DNA of 64,000 bases from Mycobacterium sp. (lineage in GTDB: Bacteria > Actinomycetota > Actinomycetes > Mycobacteriales > Mycobacteriaceae). This document shows positions 56,345 through 64,000 of this stretch, piece after piece. The stretch is from assembly GCF_004298145.1 (NCBI RefSeq), contig NZ_SCRH01000052.1, positions 1 through 64,000 of the forward strand. The letters run 5' to 3'. The translations under genes were made by a program, and so were the position numbers. Numbering within the stretch: the stretch's first letter is position 1; every line of letters starts with the position of its first letter. The notes beneath the pieces were generated by a model. It was not told the DNA's origin and searched no databases. It worked only from the letters and a program-made list of their open reading frames with translations.

Positions 56345-56390
56345 GTAACGCCACTGCGACTCCGCGAATGTTTTTTCGCACTGGCGTTAC
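56345..56390. repeat. long inverted repeat between hsaB and nat
   Basis: GTAACGCCACTGCGA (56345-56359) pairs with TCGCACTGGCGTTAC (56376-56390) at 14 of 15 positions. The 16-nt loop ends in a T-run, so it could also terminate the hsa transcript. Its shape resembles dispersed mycobacterial palindromes (inference). Confidence 0.7.
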
Positions 56391-56444
56391 ACCCGCGGGG
56401 ATACCCGGCCGCCGGACGTTGCGCGCAGGGCCCAGAATGGTTTT

Positions 56445-57275
56445 ATGACGCTGGATCTCACTGGGTACTTCGACCGCATCGACTACCGCGGTGCCGCGGA
56501 GCCGAACCTCGAGGTGCTGCAGGATCTGATGACCGCACACACCGGGTCGATCCCGTTCGAGAACCTCGATCCGCTGATGGGAGTGCCGGTCGACGACCTG
56601 AGCCCGGAAGCCCTCACCGACAAGCTGGTGTACCGGCGCCGTGGTGGCTACTGCTATGAGCAGAACGGCCTGATGGGGTACGTGCTGGCCGAGATCGGGT
56701 TTCGGGTGCGGCGTTTGGCCGGCCGGGTGGTCTGGATGCTTCCGCCCGACGCGTCGTTGGGTGCCCAGACACACACGGTGTTGGCGGTGACGTTCCCGGG
56801 ATCGCAGGGTTCGTATCTGGTCGACGTCGGTTTCGGTGGCCAGACACTGACCTCCCCCCTCCGCTTCGAGACCGGAAACGCCCAGCAGACAACGCACGAG
56901 CCGTACCGGCTCAACGACCGTGGCGACGGACTGGTGTTGCAAGCCCTGGTCCGCGGCGAGTGGCGGCCGCTGTACGTCTTCGGCACCGAGACCGTGCCGC
57001 AGGTCGACCTGAAAGTGGGGAGCTGGTATGTCTCAACGCATCCCGCGTCGATCTTCGTGACCGGCCTGATGGCCGCCCTGACGACCGACGACGCGCGCTA
57101 TAACCTGGCCGGCCGCCACCTGACCATCCACCGCGCCGACGGCAGCGAGAAAATCCGCCTCGACGACGCGGCGGCGGTCGTCGACGTGCTCGGTGAGCGA
57201 TTCGGCATCGACATGGCCGGTATCGGCGAGCGGGGTGCGCTCGAGGCGCGCATCGGGCAGGTGCTGGACGCTTAG
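56445..57275 (+). CDS. nat: arylamine N-acetyltransferase
   Basis: Transfers acetyl or propionyl groups from CoA to arylamines/hydrazines such as isoniazid. 276 aa. Catalytic triad Cys70 (GGYCYEQNG), His110 (AQTHTVL), Asp127 (LVDVGFGG). Co-directional with the hsa genes as in M. tuberculosis, where it affects cholesterol-derived CoA use and lipid synthesis. Confidence 0.95.
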   Translation: MTLDLTGYFDRIDYRGAAEPNLEVLQDLMTAHTGSIPFENLDPLMGVPVDDLSPEALTDKLVYRRRGGYCYEQNGLMGYVLAEIGFRVRRLAGRVVWMLPPDASLGAQTHTVLAVTFPGSQGSYLVDVGFGGQTLTSPLRFETGNAQQTTHEPYRLNDRGDGLVLQALVRGEWRPLYVFGTETVPQVDLKVGSWYVSTHPASIFVTGLMAALTTDDARYNLAGRHLTIHRADGSEKIRLDDAAAVVDVLGERFGIDMAGIGERGALEARIGQVLDA

Positions 57276-57285
57276 TCCGCTGCCG

Positions 57286-58452
57286 CTAGCGCGCCGAAAG
57301 CCACGGACCGAGCCGTCGCACCGCTTCCTCGATGTCGTTGGTGGGGCCGGCGAAGGACAGCCGGACGAACGAATTGCCCCGGGTGGTGTCGAAGTCGATA
57401 CCCGGTGCGATGGCCACGCCGGCCTCTGCCAACAGTTTTGAACAGAACTCGAACGAGTCCTCGGTGAAATCAGAGACGTCGGCGTACACGTAGAAGGCGC
57501 CGTCGGTGGGCGCCAGCCGCTCGACGCCGATGCCGCGCAGCCCGTCCAGCAGCAGCGAGCGGTTCCTCGCGTAGTGGTGCAGGTTGCCGTCGGCTTCGGC
57601 CGTCGCCTCCGGGGTGAACGCCGCCACCGCGGCGAGCTGCGACAGCACGGGCGGGCAGATGGTGAAGTTCCCGGTGAGGCGATCCACGGCGCGGCGTAAC
57701 TCGGCCGGCACCAGCAGCCAGCCCAGCCGCCAGCCCGTCATCGCGTAATACTTCGAAAAGCTGTTGACCACCACGGCATTCCGCGACGTCTGCCACGCAC
57801 AGCTCGTCTGCGGTGCGCCTTCGTAGACCAAGCCGTGGTAGACCTCGTCGCTGATCAACCGCGCCCCCGACGCGTCGCACCAGGACGCGATCGCGGCCAG
57901 CTCCTGTGGCGCGATGACCGTTCCGGTGGGGTTGGCGGGGCTCGCCACGATGACGCCCTGCACCGGGGGGTCGAGCTCGGCGAGCATCTGCGCGGTGAGC
58001 TGGAAGCGGGTCTGCGGCCCGCAGGGGATCTGGACCACCTCACATCCCAATGCCGACAAGATGTTTCGGTAGCACGGATAGCCGGGGCTGGCCAGCGCCA
58101 CCCGATCACCGACGTCGAAGCAGGACAGGAAGGTGAGCAGGAACCCGCCCGAAGAGCCCGTGGTGATCACCACCGCGTCGGGTTCGACCTCGAGCCCGTG
58201 CTGGCGCTGGTAGTCCGCGGCGATCGCGGCACGCAGCTCGGGGGTGCCCAACGACACCGAGTAACCGAGCTCGTTGGAGCGCACGGCCGCCGCCGCGGCC
58301 GCTCGCACCGGCTCGGGTGCTCCGACGCTGGGCTGGCCCGCCGACAAGTTGACCAGATCACCGTGGCTGCGCTGGCGTTCGGCCGCCGCCAACCAGACAT
58401 CCATCACATAGAACGGTGGGATGCCGGCGCGCAGCGAGACTCGATCGGTCAC
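57286..58452 (-). CDS. aspB: PLP-dependent aspartate-type aminotransferase (Rv3565/AspB-like)
   Basis: 388 aa fold type I aminotransferase. PLP lysine in NSFSKYYAMTGWRLGW; ASPANPTGTVI and a C-terminal Arg in GNSFVRLSF bind cofactor and carboxylate. Substrate unproven. Starts GTG overlapping fadE33 (GTGA), so it is the last gene of the fadD3-fadE31-32-33 operon. Confidence 0.9.
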   Translation of the reverse strand: MTDRVSLRAGIPPFYVMDVWLAAAERQRSHGDLVNLSAGQPSVGAPEPVRAAAAAAVRSNELGYSVSLGTPELRAAIAADYQRQHGLEVEPDAVVITTGSSGGFLLTFLSCFDVGDRVALASPGYPCYRNILSALGCEVVQIPCGPQTRFQLTAQMLAELDPPVQGVIVASPANPTGTVIAPQELAAIASWCDASGARLISDEVYHGLVYEGAPQTSCAWQTSRNAVVVNSFSKYYAMTGWRLGWLLVPAELRRAVDRLTGNFTICPPVLSQLAAVAAFTPEATAEADGNLHHYARNRSLLLDGLRGIGVERLAPTDGAFYVYADVSDFTEDSFEFCSKLLAEAGVAIAPGIDFDTTRGNSFVRLSFAGPTNDIEEAVRRLGPWLSAR

Positions 58453-59405
58453 GGCGTCTTGAGTACCTCGGATTCCAGTCGGCTAAGCAGCTCTCGTGGC
58501 GTATCCAGCAGATGCGCGCTGCCGTGGGCGCGTTTGAAGTACAGGTGCATGTCGTGTTCCCAGGTGATCGCGATGCCGCCATGCAGCTGGATGCCTTCGC
58601 CGGCCACGGTGTTCAGCGCCTCGGTGGCTGCCAGGCGGGCGGCGGCGGCGTTGGTGGGAGTGGGGTCCTCACACGCGTCGGCGACGACGGCCTTCGCCGC
58701 CGCGACCGTGACATACAGGTCGGCCATCCGATGCTTGAGCGCCTGGAAGCTGCCGATCGGCCGGCCGAATTGCACTCGGTCCTTGGCGTATTCGACGGTC
58801 AGCTCCAAACAGCGTTCGGCGGCACCGATCTGCTCGGCGGCCAGCAGGACGGCCGCCTTGCTCGCCAGGCCCGGGTCCGGGCCGATCGCCTCGGTCTCCT
58901 CCGGTTGCACCCGCGCCAGACGCCGGGTCGGGTCCATCGTGGTTACGGCCTGCGCGCTGAATCGGGTCCACCTGCTCAGCCGGCCATCCTCGACGGCGAC
59001 CACGACGTCGGCGATGTCGCCGTTGACCACGTAGTCGGCATCGAGCACCAGCGCGCCGATCGAGGTGCCCTCGGCCAGGCCTCCCAGCGTCGCGGCGTCC
59101 GGCTCGGCGGCGCTCAGCAGCGCCAGCTCGGCCAGCGTGGTGCCCAGCAGCGGGGACGGCACCAGGGCACGACCCAGCTCCTGTAAAACCGCTGCGGCAT
59201 CGGCCAATTCACCGCCCGCACCGCCCAACTCCTCGGGTATGACCAGGGCCGCGGCGCCGACCTGCTCGCACAGCAGTTGCCAGAGCGACTCGTCGTAGCC
59301 GCGGTCAGACTCCATGGCGGCGCGCACCGCCGCCGGACCGGCGTGCTTGGCCACCAGGGCGGCGACGGTCTCGGCCAGCATCTGCCGTTCTTCACTCATG
59401 CTCAT
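58449..59405 (-). CDS. fadE33: acyl-CoA dehydrogenase FadE33
   Basis: 318 aa, same as the H37Rv protein. Acyl-CoA dehydrogenase half (QFGRPIGSFQALKHRMADLYV, GIAITWEHDMHLYFKRA). Probably pairs with FadE32 or FadE31 as an alpha2beta2 enzyme of late HIP degradation. Start overlaps the fadE32 stop (ATGA). Confidence 0.92.
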   Translation of the reverse strand: MSMSEERQMLAETVAALVAKHAGPAAVRAAMESDRGYDESLWQLLCEQVGAAALVIPEELGGAGGELADAAAVLQELGRALVPSPLLGTTLAELALLSAAEPDAATLGGLAEGTSIGALVLDADYVVNGDIADVVVAVEDGRLSRWTRFSAQAVTTMDPTRRLARVQPEETEAIGPDPGLASKAAVLLAAEQIGAAERCLELTVEYAKDRVQFGRPIGSFQALKHRMADLYVTVAAAKAVVADACEDPTPTNAAAARLAATEALNTVAGEGIQLHGGIAITWEHDMHLYFKRAHGSAHLLDTPRELLSRLESEVLKTP

Positions 59406-60346
59406 AACGCCTCCAGCACTCGCCGCCGATGGTCCTCCGGCGTGCCCCAGGCGGATCGCAGCGCCTGCACCCGCAGCAGCAACAACGACAGGTCGTGCTC
59501 CTGGGTGAAACCGATCGCGCCGTGGGTCTGCAGCGCCGAGCGCGCGGCCAACAGCCCCGCCTCGGACGCCGCCGCCTTGGCCGCGCTGACGTCGCGCGGG
59601 TCCAGCGACAACGCCGCGCCGTGCACCAGCGGCCGGGCCAGTTCGATGGCGATGTGCACATCGGCGAGCTTGTGTTTGATCGCCTGATACGAGCCGATGA
59701 CCCGGCCGAACTGGGTGCGTTGCTTGGCGTAGTCGACGGCGGCGTCGCGCAGCGCCTCGGCGGCGCCGACCAGTTGCGCCGCGGTGGCCAGCGCGCCGAA
59801 CTCGTAGGCGCGCTTGACATCCGCCTCCCACGCCGGCCCAGCCGCGGTCACGTCGAACAGGCGCCGGCTGGGGTCGACGGACTCGTGCTCGTCACCCGCG
59901 GTGGCTTCGGCGACCCCGTCATCGTCGGCCAGCAGGACCAGCCCGGCCGCGTCGGCGTCGACGGCGCGCGGTACCCGCGGCGGCAGCGCGACGGTGGCGA
60001 TGAGCTCACCGGAGGCCAGCGCGGCGCTGTGCTCGGCGTGATCGTCGGAGGCCAGCAATACCGGTGCCACAGCGATGGATTCGACCACCGGGCCGGGCAC
60101 ACACCAACGCCCGAGGCGCTCGATGGCGACGACCAGGTCGATCGGATGAGCCTCGATGCCGTCGAATTTCTCCGGCACGGCCAGGGCGGTGACGCCCAGG
60201 TTGGCCAGCTGCTCCCACACCTTGCGGCCCGGCGCGGTGTCGCCCGCGGCCCACGCGCGCACGGCGCCGGGCAGGTCCGCCGCGCCGAGCGCGGCGTCGA
60301 TGCTGGCCGCGAAGTCACGCTGCTGTTCGTCTAGCGCAAATTTCAC
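59402..60346 (-). CDS. fadE32: acyl-CoA dehydrogenase FadE32
   Basis: 314 aa. Same fold (QFGRVIGSYQAIKHKLADVHI, GAIGFTQEHDLSLLLLR). Start GTG overlaps the fadE31 stop (GTGA). Mycobacterial steroid acyl-CoA dehydrogenases often split catalytic and FAD-binding roles between two subunits, which suits this row of three. Confidence 0.92.
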   Translation of the reverse strand: MKFALDEQQRDFAASIDAALGAADLPGAVRAWAAGDTAPGRKVWEQLANLGVTALAVPEKFDGIEAHPIDLVVAIERLGRWCVPGPVVESIAVAPVLLASDDHAEHSAALASGELIATVALPPRVPRAVDADAAGLVLLADDDGVAEATAGDEHESVDPSRRLFDVTAAGPAWEADVKRAYEFGALATAAQLVGAAEALRDAAVDYAKQRTQFGRVIGSYQAIKHKLADVHIAIELARPLVHGAALSLDPRDVSAAKAAASEAGLLAARSALQTHGAIGFTQEHDLSLLLLRVQALRSAWGTPEDHRRRVLEAL

Positions 60347-61488
60347 TGCTTGCCCCCGGACCTTTCGCGCGGCAGGCCCAGCAGCCGCTCGGAGATGATG
60401 TTGCGCTGAATTTCGTTGGTGCCGGCGTAGATCGGGCCGCCCAGAGCGAACAGCAGCCCCTCGGTCCACGGGCCGGCGAGCTCCCCGTCGGCGGCGAGGA
60501 GGTCGAGTGCCGTCTGGTGCAGTTCGACGTCGAGATCGGACCAGAACACTTTGGTCACCGACGATTCGGCACCCAGCTCACCGCCGAGGGCCAGCCTGGT
60601 CACCGTCCCGAAGGTCTGCAGCCGGTAGGACTGCGCCTTGATCCAGCCGTCGGCGACGCGGTCGGCGAACGCGGCCGGTGAGCCGCGGTCCTTCCACAGC
60701 CGCACCAACCGTTCCGCCGTCGCCAGGAAGCGGGCCGGGCTGCGCAGCGACATGCCGCGCTCATTGCTGGACGTGCTCATGGCCGCCCGCCAACCTTCGT
60801 GCGGGGTGCCGATCACGTCCGCGTCGGGCACGAAAACGTCGTCGAGGAAGATCTCACCGAAGCCGGTGTCGCCCCCCAGCTGGACGATGGGCCGCACGGT
60901 GACACCCTTGGCTTTCAGGTCGAACATAAAGTAGGTGAGCCCGTTGTGGCGCTCGGCGCCGGGGTCGGACCGGAACAGCCCGAATCCCCGCTCGGCGAAC
61001 GGGGCTCGCGAGCTCCAGATCTTCTGCCCGTTGAGCAGCCAGCCGCCGTCGGTCTGGGTGGCGGTGGATCGCAGCGACGCCAGGTCGCTGCCCGACTCGG
61101 GCTCCGACCATGCCTGCGCCCAGATCTCTTCGCCGCTGGCCATTTTCGGCAGGATCCGGTCCTGCTGTTCTTCGGTGCCGCGCGCGAACAGCGTCGGGGC
61201 CAGCATCGAGGTGCCGTTGGCGCTGGCGCGGCCGGGCGCCCCGGCGCGAAAGTACTCCTCTTCGAACACCACCCAGTGCAGCAGCGGCGCATCGCGGCCG
61301 CCGTAGCGCTTCGGCCAGGTGATCACCGAAAGGCCGGCATCGAACAGCACCCGGTCCCAATACCGGTGCTGGTCAAAGCCTTCGGCGTTGTCATATGACT
61401 TCGTCGGGATCGACTCGGCGTTGGCCGACAAGAATTCCCGGACCTCGGCCGCAAACGCCGAGGTGTCGTCGTCTAGCTCCAGATCCAT
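60343..61488 (-). CDS. fadE31: acyl-CoA dehydrogenase FadE31
   Basis: 381 aa with FAD motifs AQAWSEPESGSDLASLRS and GQKIWSSRA and C-terminal GTNEIQRNIISERLLGLPR. ATG overlaps the fadD3 stop. Part of the KstR2-controlled operon. Confidence 0.93.
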   Translation of the reverse strand: MDLELDDDTSAFAAEVREFLSANAESIPTKSYDNAEGFDQHRYWDRVLFDAGLSVITWPKRYGGRDAPLLHWVVFEEEYFRAGAPGRASANGTSMLAPTLFARGTEEQQDRILPKMASGEEIWAQAWSEPESGSDLASLRSTATQTDGGWLLNGQKIWSSRAPFAERGFGLFRSDPGAERHNGLTYFMFDLKAKGVTVRPIVQLGGDTGFGEIFLDDVFVPDADVIGTPHEGWRAAMSTSSNERGMSLRSPARFLATAERLVRLWKDRGSPAAFADRVADGWIKAQSYRLQTFGTVTRLALGGELGAESSVTKVFWSDLDVELHQTALDLLAADGELAGPWTEGLLFALGGPIYAGTNEIQRNIISERLLGLPRERSGGKQ

Positions 61489-63023
61489 CAGTCCAGCTCT
61501 CGCAGTTGTGGTTTGACCACCTTGCCGCCCGCATTGCGCGGCAACGCGTCGACGAACCGCACCGACCGCGGTGCCTTGAAGTTCGCCAAATACTCACGGG
61601 TGTAAGCGATCACAGATTGTTCATCGAGCTCGGCGCCGGGCCGGGTGACCAGGAAGGCCCGGCCGACTTCGCCGAGGCGCTCGTCGGGAACCCCGATCAC
61701 CGCGGCGTCGGCCACGCCCTCCATCCGGGCCAGCACCTGCTCGATCTCGGCGGGGTAGACGTTGAATCCGCCGCAGATGTACATGTCTTTCAGCCGGTCG
61801 GTGATGCGCAGGTTGCCGGCCGTGTCGAGCACACCGATGTCACCGGTGTGCAGCCAGCCGTCGGCGTCGATGGCGGCCGCGGTGGCCGCCGGGTCGTCGA
61901 GGTAGCCCAGCATCACATTGGGCCCGCGCAGCAACACCTCGCCCGATTCGCCGGATCCCTCGGCGTCGATGCGCAATTCGAAGTCGGCGAACGGGTGCCC
62001 ACAGGTGGTGGCGACGGTGACCGCGTCGTCGTCGGCGCGGCACATGGTTCCCATGCCGTTGGCCTCGGTGAGGCCGTAGGCGGTCAGCACGATGTCGATG
62101 TCGAGTTCGGACTGCATGCGCTCGACCAGCACGACCGGCACGGTGGCAGCCCCGGTCACGGCGAAGCGCAGCGAGCTCAGGTCGTAGTCGTCGCGTGCCG
62201 GATGGTCCAGCAGGGTCTGGTAAATCGTCGGCGGCCCGGGCAGCACCGTGATGCGGTGTTGCTCGATCGCCTGCAGCGCGCGCAGCGGGTCGAAGGTCAG
62301 GTGCGGGATCAGCGTCGCGCCGGTCTGCAGGCAGGCCAGGATGCCGGCCTTGTAGCCGAAGTTGTGAAAGAACGGATTGATGCACAGGTAGCGGTCGTCG
62401 CCGGTGATCTTGCCGTTGGCCGCCCACGACGCCGAGGCCGACAGCGACTGCCGGTGCGCGCACAGGACGCCTTTGCTGCGGCCGGTGGTGCCCGAGGTGA
62501 ACAGGATGTCGCTGACGTCGTCGGGCGTGACCGCCGCGGCGCGGGCGGCCACCGCGTTGAGATCGGTGCCGTGCGCGAGGAATTCGTCCCACGTCCCGTC
62601 TGGGGCGTCGATCGGTATCCGCACGACGTGCCGCAAAGCGGGCAGCGTCGCACGATCCAGATCGGCGACGCGGTCGTTGCCCAGGAATTCGCCCATGCCG
62701 AACAGCACCGGCGCCTCGACGCGGGCCAGAATGTCGCCGGCCTCTCCGGCCGTGTAGCGGGTGTTCAGCGGAACCATCGCGGCGCCGGCGTGGTGGATGG
62801 CCAGGCAGGCCACCACCCAATGCCAGGTGTTGGGCGACCAGATCGCCACCCGGTCGCCGGCCCGCACACCGAGGCCGATGAGCGCCGCCGCCGCCCGGCG
62901 CACCTCATCGCGCAACGCCGCGGCGGTGAAGGACCGTTCCTCGGTGATCAGGGCGTCGTGATCGGGGTGCTGGCGCGCGAAATGATCCAGCGCCGCGGGC
63001 ACGGTGCGGGGATCGGTGGTCAT
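61488..63023 (-). CDS. fadD3: HIP-CoA synthetase FadD3
   Basis: ATP-dependent CoA ligase that activates HIP, the C/D-ring remnant of cholesterol; HIP-CoA is the KstR2 ligand. 511 aa. AMP-binding motif FTSGTTGRSKGV, then YGLTEANGMG, GWLHTGDIG and DRLKDMYICGGFNVYP, and C-terminal catalytic Lys in NAGGKVVK. ATG at 63023 (MTTDPRTVPAALDH) matches the H37Rv N-terminus; first gene of the leftward operon. Confidence 0.94.
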   Translation of the reverse strand: MTTDPRTVPAALDHFARQHPDHDALITEERSFTAAALRDEVRRAAAALIGLGVRAGDRVAIWSPNTWHWVVACLAIHHAGAAMVPLNTRYTAGEAGDILARVEAPVLFGMGEFLGNDRVADLDRATLPALRHVVRIPIDAPDGTWDEFLAHGTDLNAVAARAAAVTPDDVSDILFTSGTTGRSKGVLCAHRQSLSASASWAANGKITGDDRYLCINPFFHNFGYKAGILACLQTGATLIPHLTFDPLRALQAIEQHRITVLPGPPTIYQTLLDHPARDDYDLSSLRFAVTGAATVPVVLVERMQSELDIDIVLTAYGLTEANGMGTMCRADDDAVTVATTCGHPFADFELRIDAEGSGESGEVLLRGPNVMLGYLDDPAATAAAIDADGWLHTGDIGVLDTAGNLRITDRLKDMYICGGFNVYPAEIEQVLARMEGVADAAVIGVPDERLGEVGRAFLVTRPGAELDEQSVIAYTREYLANFKAPRSVRFVDALPRNAGGKVVKPQLRELD

Positions 63024-63109
63024 CGGCGACGCTCCTCGAATGCTCTGAGTCAGATCGCTCGGCTCCTCACTCATGCCGCCACGCGGCATGCATCGTCACC
63101 GAGCTACAA

Positions 63110-63123
63110 AGCAAGTGCTTGGT
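63110..63123. promoter_or_regulatory. KstR2 operator
   Basis: AGCAAGTGCTTGGT fits AnCAAGnnCTTGnT exactly, between divergent fadD3 and fadE30, as known for this promoter pair in actinobacteria. Confidence 0.92.
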
Positions 63124-63127
63124 AGGT

Positions 63128-63133
63128 TAGCCT
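63128..63133 (+). promoter_or_regulatory. leaderless -10 of fadE30
   Basis: TAGCCT, then seven bases, then the ATG at 63141. It is part of the small palindrome TAGGTTAGCCTA (63123-63134) abutting the KstR2 box. Confidence 0.5.
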
Positions 63134-63140
63134 ACAAGGC

Positions 63141-64000
63141 ATGCAGGATGTCGAGGAGTTCCGGGCCGAGGTCCGCTCGTGGCTCGCCGACAATCTGGTC
63201 GGTGAATTCGCAGCTCTGAAGGGCCTCGGTGGCCCGGGCCGTGAGCACGAGGCCTTCGAGGAACGCCGGGCCTGGAACCAGCACCTCGCCCAGGCCGGAC
63301 TGACCTGCCTGGGCTGGCCGGTCGAGCACGGCGGCCGCGGGCTTTCCACCGCGCACCGGGTGGCGTTCTACGAGGAGTACGCCCGGGCCGACGCCCCGGA
63401 CAAGGTCAATCACTTCGGCGAGGAGCTGCTGGGCCCGACCCTGATCGCGTTCGGGACGCCCGAGCAGCAGCGGCGTTTCCTGCCCAAGATCCTCGACGTC
63501 ACCGAGCTGTGGTGCCAGGGCTATTCGGAGCCCGGCGCAGGCAGCGACCTGGCCAACGTGGCGACCACCGCCGAACTGGACGGCGATCGATGGGTGATCA
63601 ACGGCCAGAAGGTGTGGACGTCGCTGGCGCACCTGTCGCAGTGGTGCTTCGTCGTCGCGCGCACGGAGAAGGGTTCCAGGCGGCACGCGGGGCTCTCGTA
63701 TCTGCTGGTGCCGCTGGACCAGCCGGGCGTTCAGGTGCGCCCGATCGTCCAGATCACCGGCACCGCGGAGTTCAACGAGGTGTTCTTCGACGACGCCCGC
63801 ACCGACGCCAACCTGGTGGTCGGTGAGCCGGGCGACGGCTGGCGGGTCGCGATGGGAACGCTGACCTTCGAGAGGGGCGTGTCGACGCTCGGACAGCAGA
63901 TCCGTTATGCCCGTGAGCTTTCCAATCTGGCCGAGCTCGCGCAGCGCACCGGCGCCGCGGACGACCCGTTCATCCGCGAGCGGCTGACCCGGGCGTGGAC
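63141..64000 (+). CDS. fadE30: acyl-CoA dehydrogenase FadE30 (5' part)
   Basis: N-terminal ~286 residues; runs off the window. FAD motifs CQGYSEPGAGSDLANVATTA and GQKVWTSLAH identify an acyl-CoA dehydrogenase. FadE30 works directly after FadD3 on hydroxylated HIP-CoA. ATG at 63141 with a leaderless -10. Confidence 0.93.
   Translation, partial: MQDVEEFRAEVRSWLADNLVGEFAALKGLGGPGREHEAFEERRAWNQHLAQAGLTCLGWPVEHGGRGLSTAHRVAFYEEYARADAPDKVNHFGEELLGPTLIAFGTPEQQRRFLPKILDVTELWCQGYSEPGAGSDLANVATTAELDGDRWVINGQKVWTSLAHLSQWCFVVARTEKGSRRHAGLSYLLVPLDQPGVQVRPIVQITGTAEFNEVFFDDARTDANLVVGEPGDGWRVAMGTLTFERGVSTLGQQIRYARELSNLAELAQRTGAADDPFIRERLTRAW

Noticed and set aside
63122..63140. IdeR/iron-box-like sequence TAGGTTAGCCTA before fadE30
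   Set aside because: The left part fits the IdeR 19-mer well, but the right half-site (ACCTWA) is absent, giving about 12 of 19 matches. The small palindrome is better read as the -10 region beside the KstR2 box.

Overview
The window is a piece of chromosome from a slow-growing, non-tuberculous Mycobacterium. It is GC-rich, has many GTG/TTG starts and ATGA/GTGA gene overlaps, and carries genes diagnostic of the genus (lsr2, clpC1, carD, mhuD, the kstR cholesterol regulon). The backbone reproduces, inverted, the M. tuberculosis H37Rv order from about Rv3610c (ftsH) to Rv3560c (fadE30). H37Rv comparisons are from memory, not from a search. The PE_PGRS genes that lie in this interval in H37Rv are absent, which fits a species such as those around the M. 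avium complex, but the sequence alone does not fix the species.

Layout. 1-120: 58-bp tandem repeat. 188-5606: ftsH, the folate genes folE-folP-folB-folK and a DUF3180 membrane gene, run together. 5694-7118: proline-rich membrane protein. 7234-10317: pantothenate/CoA operon (panG-like, panC, panD, coaX). 10368-15279: lysS, lsr2, clpC1. 15285-17026: a cobalamin riboswitch followed by the cobalt transporter cbtB-cbtA and a histidine phosphatase. 17030-19530: lpqF, mhuD, alpha/beta hydrolase. 19636-27006: an ArsR regulator and six co-translated subunits of a group 4 hydrogenase/complex I-like membrane complex (orthologous to Rv0081-Rv0087, which sit elsewhere in H37Rv). Its large subunit has lost all the nickel-binding cysteines. 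27016-36993: mutY, canB, disA, radA, lpqE, carD, ispD, ispF, cysS, rRNA methyltransferase. 36990-43688: a secreted phosphodiesterase with a (Ala-Leu-Ile)6 repeat in its signal peptide, an ArsB-like transporter, a metallo-beta-lactamase-fold protein, PxpA, a 3Fe-4S ferredoxin, a cytochrome P450 and an IclR regulator. 43845-46461: zinc ABC transporter znuABC with a Zur-type palindrome. 46583-64000: LacI regulator, then the steroid catabolism block: kstR, fadE34, kshB, hsaADCB, nat, an aminotransferase, fadE33-32-31, fadD3 and the start of fadE30. This block has KstR and KstR2 operators at the expected promoters.

How it fits together. The first half is core metabolism and proteostasis. The second half is cholesterol catabolism: KshB supplies electrons for ring opening, HsaA-D open ring A, FadD3 activates the remaining C/D-ring acid (HIP), and the FadE enzymes act on the side chain and on HIP intermediates. 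Between these lie species-variable insertions: riboswitch-cobalt transport, the nickel-less hydrogenase-like complex, the P450/IclR cluster and zinc import.

The most interesting systems are the nickel-less energy-converting complex (19.5-27 kb), the possible alternative-pairing switch downstream of the cobalamin riboswitch, the iteron-like repeats in front of lsr2, the repeat-built signal peptide at 37.07 kb, and the near-identical leader shared by lysS and cysS. No rRNA, tRNA, CRISPR array, IS element or prophage gene was seen.
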